Position numbers and translations under genes: made by a program. The notes under the pieces are model-generated. The model had not been told where the DNA came from, ran no database searches, and saw nothing but the letters and a program-made list of their open reading frames with translations. 5,283 nt of DNA from Selenomonadaceae bacterium (GTDB lineage: Bacteria; Bacillota; Negativicutes; Selenomonadales; Selenomonadaceae). Location of the stretch: positions 1 through 5,283 of the forward strand of contig JAFTEG010000422.1 in NCBI GenBank assembly GCA_017453765.1, read 5' to 3'. Below are positions 4,688 to 5,283 of the stretch, one piece after another (within the stretch, counting starts at the first letter, position 1; each line of letters opens with the position of its first letter).

Positions 4688-5283
4688 ATGGCTGTAATTT
4701 TTAAAAGCAATAATCCAAAATTTCCGGCGAATGAAGCGGCACTGACCGAGCGGCTGACGGCGCTTGAAAAATTAATAAACGCCGAAAATTCCAACGTGCA
4801 ATTCGTTGAATCGGCGTTTAAGCTTATGGAAGACTGCGGCTTAATCGACGCAGAGAATATAAAATTTTTAACCGACGCGATAGCTTTAAAATGCAAGCAC
4901 CGGCATTTTAAATTTCCGAACCTGCCGACGGAAGGCGCCCTGCGTCAAGTTACGAACTACGGCGACATTGCGGACAGGACGGGCTTTTCAAGATTTTATA
5001 ACGGCACGGAAAGGCGCGTCGAGTTTGAAGGCAAAATGTATCTCATTTCAAATGACTGGTACAAGGACAATAACCCGTGTCCGAATAAGCGGCAGTTTTA
5101 TAATTGGCTGGCTGATAAGGTATTGACCGCTTGCAGGGCGTATTGGCATGAACAGGCTTTGAAAGCCGCCGCCGCGCCGAAAAAACCTTCAGCCGGTGAA
5201 ATTTTGCTGTCCAACGTCAATCAGCTTGACAATAAAATTAACGTGCTGTTTTCAAACTTGTCAATGATGAATAATAAAATGGA
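4688..5283 (+). CDS. Unrecognised protein, 3' end cut by the window
   Basis: An open frame from ATG 4688 continues past the window edge; 198 codons are visible. Codon use resembles the neighbours and the ribosome binding site is strong, so it is a real gene although I do not recognise the family. Residues 14-70 look helical ('ALTERLTALEKLI', 'ENIKFLTDAIALKC'). A central part (80-150) is rich in aromatic residues and arginine ('TGFSRFYNGTERRVEFEGK', 'NDWYKDNNPCPNKRQFYNWL'). Next comes an AAAAPKKP linker (160-167), then a helix with a heptad-like pattern ('ILLSNVNQLDNKINVLFSNL'), possibly a coiled coil. No signal peptide or membrane segment is visible. There is no HPD motif, so it is not a J-domain protein. 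Cysteines at 50, 69, 131 and 149 and a C-x-H-x-H at 69-73 are not enough to claim zinc binding. Its place behind the Hsp70 gene makes it a candidate client or cofactor, which is inference. Confidence 0.8.
   Translation, partial: MAVIFKSNNPKFPANEAALTERLTALEKLINAENSNVQFVESAFKLMEDCGLIDAENIKFLTDAIALKCKHRHFKFPNLPTEGALRQVTNYGDIADRTGFSRFYNGTERRVEFEGKMYLISNDWYKDNNPCPNKRQFYNWLADKVLTACRAYWHEQALKAAAAPKKPSAGEILLSNVNQLDNKINVLFSNLSMMNNKM

Noticed and set aside
4426..4896. Minus-strand open frame of 156 codons
   Set aside because: It spans the end of the Hsp70 gene, the terminator and the start of the next gene, with no ribosome binding site of its own; it is a shadow of the plus-strand genes.
4892..4906. 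Zinc-binding C-x-H-x-H motif in the last gene
   Set aside because: A single short cluster without properly spaced partner ligands is not enough to support metal binding.
4688..5283. J-domain cofactor for the Hsp70
   Set aside because: No HPD motif and no J-domain helix pattern in the visible 198 residues.

Overview
The window is a run of plus-strand genes with moderate GC and good AGGAGG-type ribosome binding sites in its right half. Together with a GspH-I-J-K-like set of minor pseudopilins, this fits a Firmicutes-type genome, possibly a diderm one such as the Negativicutes. That placement is inference; no marker gene in the window fixes the taxon.

Left half (49-2206): four small genes in a row, each with a prepilin leader ending in RG^F and a hydrophobic N-terminal helix. 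Order and content match the minor pseudopilin series GspH/FimT, GspI/PilV, GspJ/PilW and GspK/PilX (ComGD-ComGG in monoderms). The first three are joined by 4-base ATGA overlaps. In the known systems these proteins form the tip that starts assembly of a type IV pilus or type II secretion pseudopilus. The core machinery (ATPase, platform protein, major pilin) must lie outside, probably upstream.

Middle (2226-4593): 19 bases after the last pseudopilin comes a GrpE-like nucleotide exchange factor, then an Hsp70-family chaperone with an intact nucleotide-binding domain. The Hsp70 has an unusual acidic interdomain segment and no C-terminal lid. There is no DnaJ, no HrcA and no CIRCE element, so this looks like an accessory Hsp70/GrpE pair and not the housekeeping dnaK locus. 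Right end (4688-5283): an unrecognised gene with a strong ribosome binding site, cut by the window edge, behind a probable terminator hairpin.

The most unusual content is repetitive DNA at gene junctions. A CATTACG heptamer array is translated as the leader peptide of two of the pseudopilins. A related, stop-codon-rich heptamer array fills the gap between those two genes. A different GATCGATA/CATCGATC array fills the gap between the GrpE-like and Hsp70 genes and supplies the stop codon of the former. No RNA genes, insertion sequences or CRISPR arrays were seen.
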